Assembly (NCBI GenBank): GCA_023429135.1
Contig: JAEYWD010000101.1
Span: 7,618-71,617 of the forward strand
DNA from: Bacteroidota bacterium
GTDB taxonomy: Bacteria > Bacteroidota > Bacteroidia > Bacteroidales > JAAUTT01
Direction: 5' to 3'
Length of the DNA: 64,000 nucleotides
The translations under genes and the position numbers were made by a program. This document shows, piece after piece, positions 18,701 to 24,787 of the stretch. Positions within the stretch are counted from its first letter, which is position 1; each line of letters begins with the position of its first letter. A model generated the notes under the pieces. It made no database searches. It was given only the letters and a program-made list of their open reading frames with translations, and was not told the DNA's origin.

Positions 18701-21132
18701 CAACATTAATTAGTGCTTATGGGGTACAAATGCACAAATATTCAGGCCAAAGCGACATAAATATTGGACTACCGGTAGCTTACAGGCCTCACTCCAAGCT
18801 TGAGAATATCTTTGGTATGTTTGTAAATACTGTAGTTATTCGCTTGCAATGCGAAAAAGATCAGACCTTTGAAGAAATTATCAGAAGTTCCAACCGGTCA
18901 GCACTTGATGCCATAGATCACCAGGACCTCGCGTTTGATAAAGTTGTTGAAATAATAAATCCCGAAAGGTCACCTAATATAAATCCTTTATTTCAAGTAG
19001 CTTTCGCATGGCAAAATAATTTAGATGAACCATTTGCGCTTGAAGGAATAGCATATAAAAAGCTCGAAAAGACAGAAAGAGCAACCGAATTCGACATTAC
19101 TTTAAGCTTATGGGAAAACGGCAATATAATTGAAGGTACATTTGAATATAACCTCGACGTTCTGAAACACGAAAGTGTTATCAGACTAAAAGATAATTTC
19201 CTGAACTTGCTTCATCAATTAGTTGAGCACTATGACACCAAGGTTGGATCAATTTCAATGATTACAGCAAACGAACTGAAGCTAATAGGCACTTTTAACC
19301 AAACCAGCTCTGATTATCCGAAAAATAAAACAATAGTCCGATTATTTGAAGAACAAGTTAAACTGTTCCCTCAAAAAATTGCCGCAGTTTTTAATGAAAG
19401 TCATCTTTCGTATTATGAGCTAAACTGTAAGGCTAATCAGCTCGCCAGAACTTTACGCCTAAAAGGGGTCAAGCCGAATACGCCCGTAGGAATATTTGTA
19501 GACAAATCAATTGACATGATTGTCGGGATATTTGGTATTCTGAAAGCCGGGGGCGCTTATGTCCCCATCGATCCTGAATACCCCGATCAAAGAGTAAGTT
19601 TTGTTATTAACGATTCCGGATGTAAGGTTATTCTTACACAAAAAAGGTATAATCATCTTCCTTTTGAAGGTATTGTCAAACTAAACCTGGACAGTGGAGA
19701 AACATTTCATAGCGATGCATCCGATGTTGAACCCATAAATTCACCTGAAGATCTTGCCTATATAATTTACACATCAGGAACTACCGGTACGCCCAAAGGA
19801 ACACTTATCCCACATAGAGGTGTAGTAAGATTGGTTAAAAATACTAATTATATAGAGTTTACCCCTAACGACAGGGTACTTCAAACTTCGTCGATAGTTT
19901 TCGATGCTTCAACCGAAGAAATTTTTGGTGCACTGCTTAATGGAAGTTCACTCTTTGTAATCGACAAGCATACAGTATTAGATCCCAATTCGTTCGGTAC
20001 AATTTTGTCAAAACACAATATTACCATTGTTGACCTCTCATCGGCTCTATTCACGCAAATTGCAGAGGTACGCCCGGATATATTTAAAGATGTAAAAAAA
20101 TTAATTCTCGGAGGCGATGTAATTTCACCCCCTCATGTCAATAAAGTCAGAAAAGAAAATCCAGGCATTGCTATTATAAACACTTATGGACCCACTGAGA
20201 ATTCTTGCAATTCAACAGGATTTTTAATCGATAAGGATTTCGAATATAACATCCCCATAGGAAAGCCTATAAGTAATTCAACAGCTTATATATTTGACAA
20301 TAGTATGTTATATCAGCCCGTTGGAATTATCGGAGAATTGTATGTAGGTGGAGATGGGTTGTCCAAAGGTTATTTAAACCGCGATGATTTAAATAAAACT
20401 TCTTTTATCCACAATCCCTACAACCCAGAAGAAAGGCTTTACAAAACAGGCGACCGGGCTCGATGGTTGCCCGACGGGAACATAGAATTCCATGGTAGAG
20501 TCGACAACCAGATAAAAATACGCGGTTATCGCGTAGAACTTGAAGAAATAGAAGCTGTAATTTCCAGCATGGAGGGAATTATAGAAGCAGTTGTAAAACC
20601 AGTTAAATTAGAAGATGGTGATTATAAACTAGTTGCCTTTCTGAATATTAAAGACTCCTTTACTGTTGATGCGTCGCAGATAACCAGTCAGATTAAAAGT
20701 AAGCTGCCTCCATACATGGTTCCTTCAGCTTTCAAATTCTTGAAAGGCTTTGCAAAAAATGTAAATGGGAAAATTGATCGGAAAGCGCTGCATTTTGACA
20801 TAAATGAGCTTGGTGGAGAGATGCTTCCGGATAAAAATACCCTTACCGGAACAGAGTCGGTTTTGCTGAATATATGGTGCGAAATACTCAAACTAAAAAA
20901 CATTACTGTTAGCGATAACTTTTTCGAAATCGGAGGAAATTCACTTTTAACAATTTCAATGGCTGCCAAAATTGAAAAAACATTTCAGGTAGAATTTAAT
21001 ATCAGAAGTGTTTTCAGTACACCAACTATAAAAGATCTGGCAGAATTGATAGATTTGAAAAGTAGTTCTAAATTACTAGAAAAAATTAAGACTAATAGCA
21101 ACTCGGGGAAAATTATAACCGGTGAAATCTGA
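12751..21132 (+). CDS. hybrid NRPS-PKS megasynthase, A-PCP-PCP-KS-AT-ACP-C-A-PCP
   Basis: 2793 residues. A1 spans about 25-540 (YTSGSTGTPKG at 183); its pocket residues read DVWHFSLVDK, identical to the EntF serine code, so serine is predicted. Two similar carrier domains follow with phosphopantetheine serines at 582 and 668. KS is about 733-1160 with an intact Cys911/His1047/His1087 triad. AT has Ser1354 in GHSIG and HAFH at 1450-1453, the malonyl-CoA signature. ACP serine is 1674. The C domain (about 1735-2160) keeps HHIVFDG at 1868. A2 (about 2195-2690) has pocket residues D-A-E-D-I-G-T-C-N-K by my alignment, which I cannot assign; two acidic positions hint at a basic substrate. The last carrier serine is 2731. 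There is no KR, DH, ER, MT, E or TE domain. The absence of an N-terminal C domain marks A1 as a loading module. Release is presumably by the TE at 23335. Carrier activation is presumably by the adjacent Sfp-type enzyme. Confidence 0.95.
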   Translation: MSLSEKTTLNLHHSDIERIKEWNNTDVQYEHNLCIHEKFEQTVSKFPDRIAFIFKDQKVTYEDFNKHTNKLAHFLIGKGAKPETLIAVCMERSPEMMIGIYAILKAGAAYMPVDPNTPPDRLKHILDDGKPLLVLTSEKSEMNLPANSPERIHLDNILNDPLSVNDKNPVIGVSSKNIAYIIYTSGSTGTPKGVLIEHHSVLNRIGWMQKAYPINTNDILLQKTPVTFDVSVWELFWWGFEGATLMLLNPGDEKEPEKIAQVIEENKITTIHFVPSMFGAFINYLDSFNESQKVSSLKKVFLSGEALPASMVNNFNQLMTGTGTQIINLYGPTEATVDVSHYLCPKTTTDIMYIGKPIDNTKLLIVNEKNEIQPIGQPGELIITGVNLARGYLNRDELNASKFIEIQYFDGQKLRGYKTGDLAKWTDSGNIFYIGRLDSQVKIRGFRIELGDIEAQISQNVAIKLCAVVVNHPNSINSQLIAYVCLKPNTYISGEELKQYLSKKLPEYMVPSAIIFLDDMPLTTSGKIDRKALPQPETIKKDLNQPSKVTHYENALTQVWKDTLKHDNFDINANFFEIGGNSILIPFVTSKLIKDHKIKLNSVDIIQYPTIKALANYLAGIGEKDDAPAENPQNKKELENILARVWKDVLNVEHINRDENFFDLGGSSILIPFVINKLFKNYNIKITNVDIIQYPTIEKLSSFLSGEETNSATIIPGNKQDSTRAKKVNAPNEIAVIGMACRYPGANNINEYWNNLINEKNTIKYFGDEEVAEFEYDFPNLKNNPDYVKARGILEGTDKFDAPFFGMTPKEAALTDPQHKIWLETAWEALENAGCDPFAYEKSIGVFAGGYISTYLLNNILRDPRILENYIRLRSTDSYQILTANDPAYIATKTAYKFNLRGPAISVQTACSTSLVAIAQACQNLVNFGSDICIAGGVCIFVPQKCGYLYQEGAIVSPDGYCRPFDADAKGSVLSNGVGVVILKRLKDALRDGDHIYSVVKGWGLNNDGSNKVSFTAPSVNGQAEAINKAQEMANVSPEEISYIEAHGTGTKLGDPIEIAALKQAFLKKTTKKQYCGIGSVKSNIGHTDAAAGAASFIKVCLAAYYKKIPASINYSKPNPHIDFTNSPFYVNNKLLEWNQKKPLIMGVSSFGIGGTNAHVIVEEAPVNDQYVDEKSDWPELFLFSAKSSHSLTERKKDISLHLISNPEISYRSVAYTLLTGRTHMPHRGFFVASSKEDLQSENLISNTGAVNEKISKIIFMFPGQGAQYLTMGKSLYHCNPLFRKLLDDGFELIKNETGTELKNILFDSTDSPEAEKRLASTEIAQPALFLIEYALSQVLVSLGVKPTELMGHSIGEYAAACFSGVFSFSDALKIVLKRGQLMRSMPAGKMLAVKSSSENLKNLNCTYFEIAGDNAPEMCSISLKEKDLEKVKTILENANIQYIPLNTSHAFHSSDFDPILKEFENYVNQFSLKSPVTPFISCLNGAYITPSEATSGKYWADQLRHTVQFRKGINCISTNEDALFVEVGPNTHLSSIVKQNQANGAKKLVVTSLGKNDNIDERFKLMSVLGNCFINGILPDVKALFKEPVPKKVSLPTYPFDRKRYWIDYKPSQNITTPITNEGIAYSSSVEEEITDIAASDIVEEKVRQIWKAMIGGENIGLDEDFTDLGGHSLLALQINNRIKETLKVEISLKEFLNNPTIRKVSNLVKTKGGFEDQSAASENLIIAHSFNKGNLPLTSNQQRLWLISKLDPDIASYIVSDSFRFTGKLNKEVFHNSLEKLFERHHIVFSVFKEENGEPYCNIVPSKVELNYLDYSNLESEAKMSKINELILSDSKKVFDLENGPLYRLYLVKSTENEYYFHFSIHHIVFDGWSWSVFAKDLSEIYNCLIKGKDPNLSSLDFQQYDYAFWQKGPEGLKIEEKSKQFWKDYLKESNTIIDFPFDYVRKEKPTGRGNYVNVSVSPETTQKLKQLSKKEGASLFTTLISAYGVQMHKYSGQSDINIGLPVAYRPHSKLENIFGMFVNTVVIRLQCEKDQTFEEIIRSSNRSALDAIDHQDLAFDKVVEIINPERSPNINPLFQVAFAWQNNLDEPFALEGIAYKKLEKTERATEFDITLSLWENGNIIEGTFEYNLDVLKHESVIRLKDNFLNLLHQLVEHYDTKVGSISMITANELKLIGTFNQTSSDYPKNKTIVRLFEEQVKLFPQKIAAVFNESHLSYYELNCKANQLARTLRLKGVKPNTPVGIFVDKSIDMIVGIFGILKAGGAYVPIDPEYPDQRVSFVINDSGCKVILTQKRYNHLPFEGIVKLNLDSGETFHSDASDVEPINSPEDLAYIIYTSGTTGTPKGTLIPHRGVVRLVKNTNYIEFTPNDRVLQTSSIVFDASTEEIFGALLNGSSLFVIDKHTVLDPNSFGTILSKHNITIVDLSSALFTQIAEVRPDIFKDVKKLILGGDVISPPHVNKVRKENPGIAIINTYGPTENSCNSTGFLIDKDFEYNIPIGKPISNSTAYIFDNSMLYQPVGIIGELYVGGDGLSKGYLNRDDLNKTSFIHNPYNPEERLYKTGDRARWLPDGNIEFHGRVDNQIKIRGYRVELEEIEAVISSMEGIIEAVVKPVKLEDGDYKLVAFLNIKDSFTVDASQITSQIKSKLPPYMVPSAFKFLKGFAKNVNGKIDRKALHFDINELGGEMLPDKNTLTGTESVLLNIWCEILKLKNITVSDNFFEIGGNSLLTISMAAKIEKTFQVEFNIRSVFSTPTIKDLAELIDLKSSSKLLEKIKTNSNSGKIITGEI

Positions 21133-21150
21133 CCTTAGGAAATAGGTATT

Positions 21151-21831
21151 TTATGAGATCAGGTTTTCATCGGCCTCGATATATTGAAGTTCGATGTTTT
21201 GTGTGGATGCGACACTTAAAATAAATTCATTGTAGTTTTTTGAGAAAATAAACGCTTCAGTAGGAATTTGGCATTCGGAAATCTGTAGTTTGTTATAGCT
21301 GAAATACGGCGAAATTGATATTTTAGACAAATCGGTTAACAAGCCAATTCCAGCCATCTTCAGAAAAGCCTCCTTCCTTGTCCAGATCTCATAAAAACGG
21401 ATTATCTGATTTTCAGTGTCGGAATCTGTATCGTAAATATATCCGTATTCACTTGCAGAGAAGTACGATCGGACTACTGATTCCATGTCTGGAATATGAT
21501 TTAGCTTCTCAATATCAATCCCGATCCTCAAATTATCTTTAGCAATTCCAAGTGCAAAGTATTTCCCGGAATGAGAAATATTAAAATCATGATTTAGCCC
21601 TTGGATAAAAGGCTTTTCACCGTTGCTATAGTGGATAATAGCATTAGGCAAATCTGTATTTCCGCTATCGTATAAGTATTTTTTCAATAAGCCGTGGGTC
21701 ACAATATAACAGACCCTGTCTTCCTCATGTAAAAACCGGGAAGCTTTTTCCAATTCACTACATGTTAGATATTTAACAAATATCCCGGTCCTATTTTTAA
21801 ATATTGCAGAATTGCCGTAGATAATATTCAT
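21151..21831 (-). CDS. 4'-phosphopantetheinyl transferase (Sfp/AcpT family)
   Basis: About 226 residues from ATG 21831; ATG 21849 and GTG 21864 are in-frame alternatives. It transfers the phosphopantetheine arm of CoA to carrier-domain serines. Motifs: FNISHSGKYF (84-93, CoA-binding His), GIDIE (Mg-binding Asp106 and Glu108), and WTRKEAFLK (150-158). Length and motif spacing fit Sfp-type enzymes that serve secondary metabolism. It is convergent with the NRPS-PKS gene, whose stop lies 18 bases away, and divergent from the esterase. It is the obvious activator for the four carrier domains encoded next door. Confidence 0.92.
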   Translation of the reverse strand: MNIIYGNSAIFKNRTGIFVKYLTCSELEKASRFLHEEDRVCYIVTHGLLKKYLYDSGNTDLPNAIIHYSNGEKPFIQGLNHDFNISHSGKYFALGIAKDNLRIGIDIEKLNHIPDMESVVRSYFSASEYGYIYDTDSDTENQIIRFYEIWTRKEAFLKMAGIGLLTDLSKISISPYFSYNKLQISECQIPTEAFIFSKNYNEFILSVASTQNIELQYIEADENLIS

Positions 21832-21961
21832 TATTTCACACTTTTGCATAAAGTGAAAAACCACTTCAATAATTATTAATTTATTAATTTAGCAGTAGTA
21901 TGCTGAAATTGCAAATATTTAGCTTAACAATCAGAAAACCTAAAATACTAATAAAATAAAT

Positions 21962-23179
21962 ATGCATAATTTAAAGGTTTTTCAAATCAAATACCTTTTG
22001 AATTTCAGAATGTGGCTTCTAGGAATTCCAATAGTTTTATTAAGCTGCAACTCGAAAAAGCAGGTTCATACATCCATTGGCAAGGGCCAGGTTATAACAA
22101 TTGAATCAAAACAACTTCGGGAAAATCGTGAGATTTATGTATACATTCCGGAAAGTGCCAACTTTTCAAAAACAGAGCTTCCTGTGTTATATATACTTGA
22201 TGCTGAAGATTATTTTGACCCTGTAACCGATATGATTGAGCTTTTTAGTAAAGGAAATAAAAAAGGCAGTTTACCATTAATGGCTGTAATAGGTATTCCC
22301 AATACTAACCGGGACAGAGATCTGACCCCTACCAGGGACTTACATGCCTCCTTAAGTGCTTCTGTCCCTTTAAATGATAATGATTTTAAGAACACCGGAG
22401 GTGCCGGGAATTTTACCTTATTCATCCAGAATGAATTAATTCCCTACATCAATACTAATTTTCATTTGTCGGGGAAAAGAATCTTAATTGGACATTCTTT
22501 TGGAGGTCTAATGGCAGTAAACACACTACTAAACTACGAGGGAGTATTTGAAGGATATCTTACAATAGATCCCAGTACCTGGTGGGATCAAAGAGAAATG
22601 ACAAAACAAGCGGTAGCATCTGTTGCTGTGAAGGATTTTAAAGACATTGCTTTTTTTTATGCTAATTCTTATTATAACAGATACCTTTCATATTCGCTTA
22701 AGAAAAACGACCCCAAAGACCCTTATTTAAATGAAATAAACTTTGGCAGAATTTTTACCAGCCAGGCTCCAAACATGCCATTCTTTTCCTGGATCCGTTA
22801 CGAATCTGAATGGCACGAGTCGGTTCCGTTAATTGCTATTTATGATGGTCTTCAGGAAATAAATAAATTTTTTAATACCAAAATACAAACGGATTCCATG
22901 GTTCATCAGGAATCTGGTGCCTTAAGGTTGTTGTATGATGAGCTTGATGAACTCTCAATCAATTCGGGAAAATATATCAGAGACTCAAATTATTATAAAA
23001 GTTATACCGATTCTGTTCATTCAAGCGCTAATCTATTCAGGCTTATGGGCGACATGTTTTTAACCAAAGGCGATTCCCTTAGTGCGTTAAAAAATTATGA
23101 AAAATCAATTATCCATAACCCTAAAAATTTTCCAGTGGCTGCAAAAGTAAATCATCTAAAAACCAAACTAAATAAATAG
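21962..23179 (+). CDS. lipoprotein esterase of the Fes/IroE-like alpha/beta-hydrolase type
   Basis: Up to 405 residues. An N-terminal hydrophobic stretch ends VLLSCNS (Cys29), so this is a probable lipoprotein; the true start may be Met17 (22010), just before the signal core. The body is an alpha/beta hydrolase of the esterase D/PF00756 type: ELPVLYILDAEDYF, nucleophile Ser179 in GHSFGGLMA, and ESEWHESVPL carrying the likely catalytic His. The C-terminal 50 residues resemble a TPR hairpin (GDSLSALKNYEKSIIHNPKN). Homologues include siderophore and S-formylglutathione esterases. Lying between PPTase and thioesterase, it may process or cleave the exported product; substrate unknown. Confidence 0.8.
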   Translation: MHNLKVFQIKYLLNFRMWLLGIPIVLLSCNSKKQVHTSIGKGQVITIESKQLRENREIYVYIPESANFSKTELPVLYILDAEDYFDPVTDMIELFSKGNKKGSLPLMAVIGIPNTNRDRDLTPTRDLHASLSASVPLNDNDFKNTGGAGNFTLFIQNELIPYINTNFHLSGKRILIGHSFGGLMAVNTLLNYEGVFEGYLTIDPSTWWDQREMTKQAVASVAVKDFKDIAFFYANSYYNRYLSYSLKKNDPKDPYLNEINFGRIFTSQAPNMPFFSWIRYESEWHESVPLIAIYDGLQEINKFFNTKIQTDSMVHQESGALRLLYDELDELSINSGKYIRDSNYYKSYTDSVHSSANLFRLMGDMFLTKGDSLSALKNYEKSIIHNPKNFPVAAKVNHLKTKLNK

Positions 23180-23334
23180 CATTATCAATTTTATCAAGCG
23201 CTGATTCCACTATTATCATTAAAAAAATGATCAAATTTTAGCATCTGATAAGTTTTATATTATAAACAGAAGATTAATTTTGAAGTAATTTGTATAGAAT
23301 CGAAATGTAGCGGGTAGAAAGTAAAAATAACTGT

Positions 23335-24459
23335 ATGATCGAGGAATTAATCAAAGAGCTAGACAGAAAAAATGTACAGCTTACATGTACTGATGGTAAA
23401 CTTAAGTTTTCGGGACCTGAGAATGAAATCACTCCCGAATTGTTGTCAAGACTTAAGGAAAATAAAGAATTACTTATTAAATATCTTACCTCCCAAGGTC
23501 AAAAGAACGAAAGCTTTCCTGATTCAAAGAGTCTTATCCTGTTTCTTGAAAATAAAAACTATAAATTCCAGATAGAAAATACAAGGCTAATATACACTCC
23601 TCCTTTAACCGGGCACAATGAGGAGGTAGAAAATGCCATTACCAAACACTATAGGAACTTATATTATTATTACTGGCCACTTCCCAATAAGAATCTTGTT
23701 CCTATTCAGCCCGAGGGCTCTGCTGATCCGTTCTTTATTGTGCATGGCGAACAAGCAAGTCCTATAATGAAAACTGTTTTCGGGCCCGAAATGCCTCTAT
23801 TCGATTTTTTCCATCAAAGTGAAGATGGAAGTAAAATGAACTACAGAGGAATAAAAAAAATGGCCAAATACTATCTGGATCAACTGCTCCTCATTAAAAA
23901 CGAAGGAGAGTATATGCTCGGGGGATATTCCTTTGGGGGCCTCCTGGCCTATGAAATGGCATTACAGATGAAAGCTATGGGGAAAAAAATCAAACTGTTA
24001 ATTTTAATTGACACAGTAACCCCAAAATTCAAAGGGTGGGAAGTAAAACCAAAATTTAATTTTTATTCTGTTACAAAAAGATTTAAATACTACATTTCAG
24101 ACCCATATAAAGAATGGTACAAGAAAAACGTTACCTGTAATAAATATTTCTTACGAAAGGAACCCCTACCTCCAGAACTACGCCAATTTTATATAATAAA
24201 TAATTACATTATTGACTCAAAAAAATATAAACCTAGTAAGTTCGAAGGTAAGTTGTACCTGATAACTGCAGAAGGTCAAAAACAATATGAACAGAAAGAC
24301 CCATACCTTGGCTGGAAGGATTTTATTAAAGGTGACATTGAAGTCATTACAACTCCGGGAAATCATTTTGACATTATAAAGAATCCGGAAAACGCCAAAA
24401 GCCTGTCAAAAGTAATCAAACAAATTGCAGAAAAGGAAATGATGCTGAATCGAGATTAA
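23335..24459 (+). CDS. trans-acting thioesterase with TubC-type docking domains
   Basis: 374 residues. The C-terminal domain (about 125-365) is an alpha/beta-hydrolase thioesterase with Ser199 in GGYSFGG, Asp226 in LILIDT and His344 in TPGNHFD. The N-terminus (1-50, ELIKELDRKNVQL...ITPELLSRLKENKELLIKYL) matches the TubC N-terminal docking domain that joins NRPS/PKS subunits. A second, diverged copy (about 64-112, LILFLENKNYKF...EEVENAITKHYRNL) follows. The NRPS-PKS lacks a terminal TE, so this protein probably docks to its C-terminus and releases the product. TubC domains normally head synthetase subunits; seeing them on a free TE is unusual. A terminator follows 56 bases after the stop. Confidence 0.85.
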   Translation: MIEELIKELDRKNVQLTCTDGKLKFSGPENEITPELLSRLKENKELLIKYLTSQGQKNESFPDSKSLILFLENKNYKFQIENTRLIYTPPLTGHNEEVENAITKHYRNLYYYYWPLPNKNLVPIQPEGSADPFFIVHGEQASPIMKTVFGPEMPLFDFFHQSEDGSKMNYRGIKKMAKYYLDQLLLIKNEGEYMLGGYSFGGLLAYEMALQMKAMGKKIKLLILIDTVTPKFKGWEVKPKFNFYSVTKRFKYYISDPYKEWYKKNVTCNKYFLRKEPLPPELRQFYIINNYIIDSKKYKPSKFEGKLYLITAEGQKQYEQKDPYLGWKDFIKGDIEVITTPGNHFDIIKNPENAKSLSKVIKQIAEKEMMLNRD

Positions 24460-24515
24460 TGTAATAGATAATTAGCGCTGCCCAACATAACTCATTAAGA
24501 ATTTTCCCCAAATCT

Positions 24516-24550
24516 AACATGTTGGTATGTCATTAAAATACCAACATGTT
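24516..24550 (+). terminator. strong terminator ending the NRPS-PKS locus
   Basis: Perfect 13-bp arms, AACATGTTGGTAT (24516-24528) and ATACCAACATGTT (24538-24550), with a 9-base loop, followed by a short T-rich tract. It lies 56 bases past the thioesterase stop and marks the 3' boundary of the locus. Confidence 0.8.
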
Positions 24551-24787
24551 TTCTCAAGTTTAATACTGAAATTCTATTTTTCAGCAATTCCAGTATTGTG
24601 TTAGATACATTTTTATTATCCTAAAAAATAACAAACTAAATATTGCTCCGTTTATAACCACAAATTGTCAATGAAAATATTGAGTTTATCAAAAAATATC
24701 TGATCTGCTGTTCTGAATTACAATGATAAAATAAAAATGACAAAGCACTTTTTCGTATTGACTTTATAATAAATAAATTTTCAAACT

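Noticed and set aside
12751..24459. Siderophore pathway, suggested by the EntF-like serine code and the Fes/IroE-like esterase
   Set aside because: No dihydroxybenzoate or hydroxamate genes, no TonB receptor and no siderophore transporter are in the window, and the PKS module does not fit an enterobactin-type trilactone.
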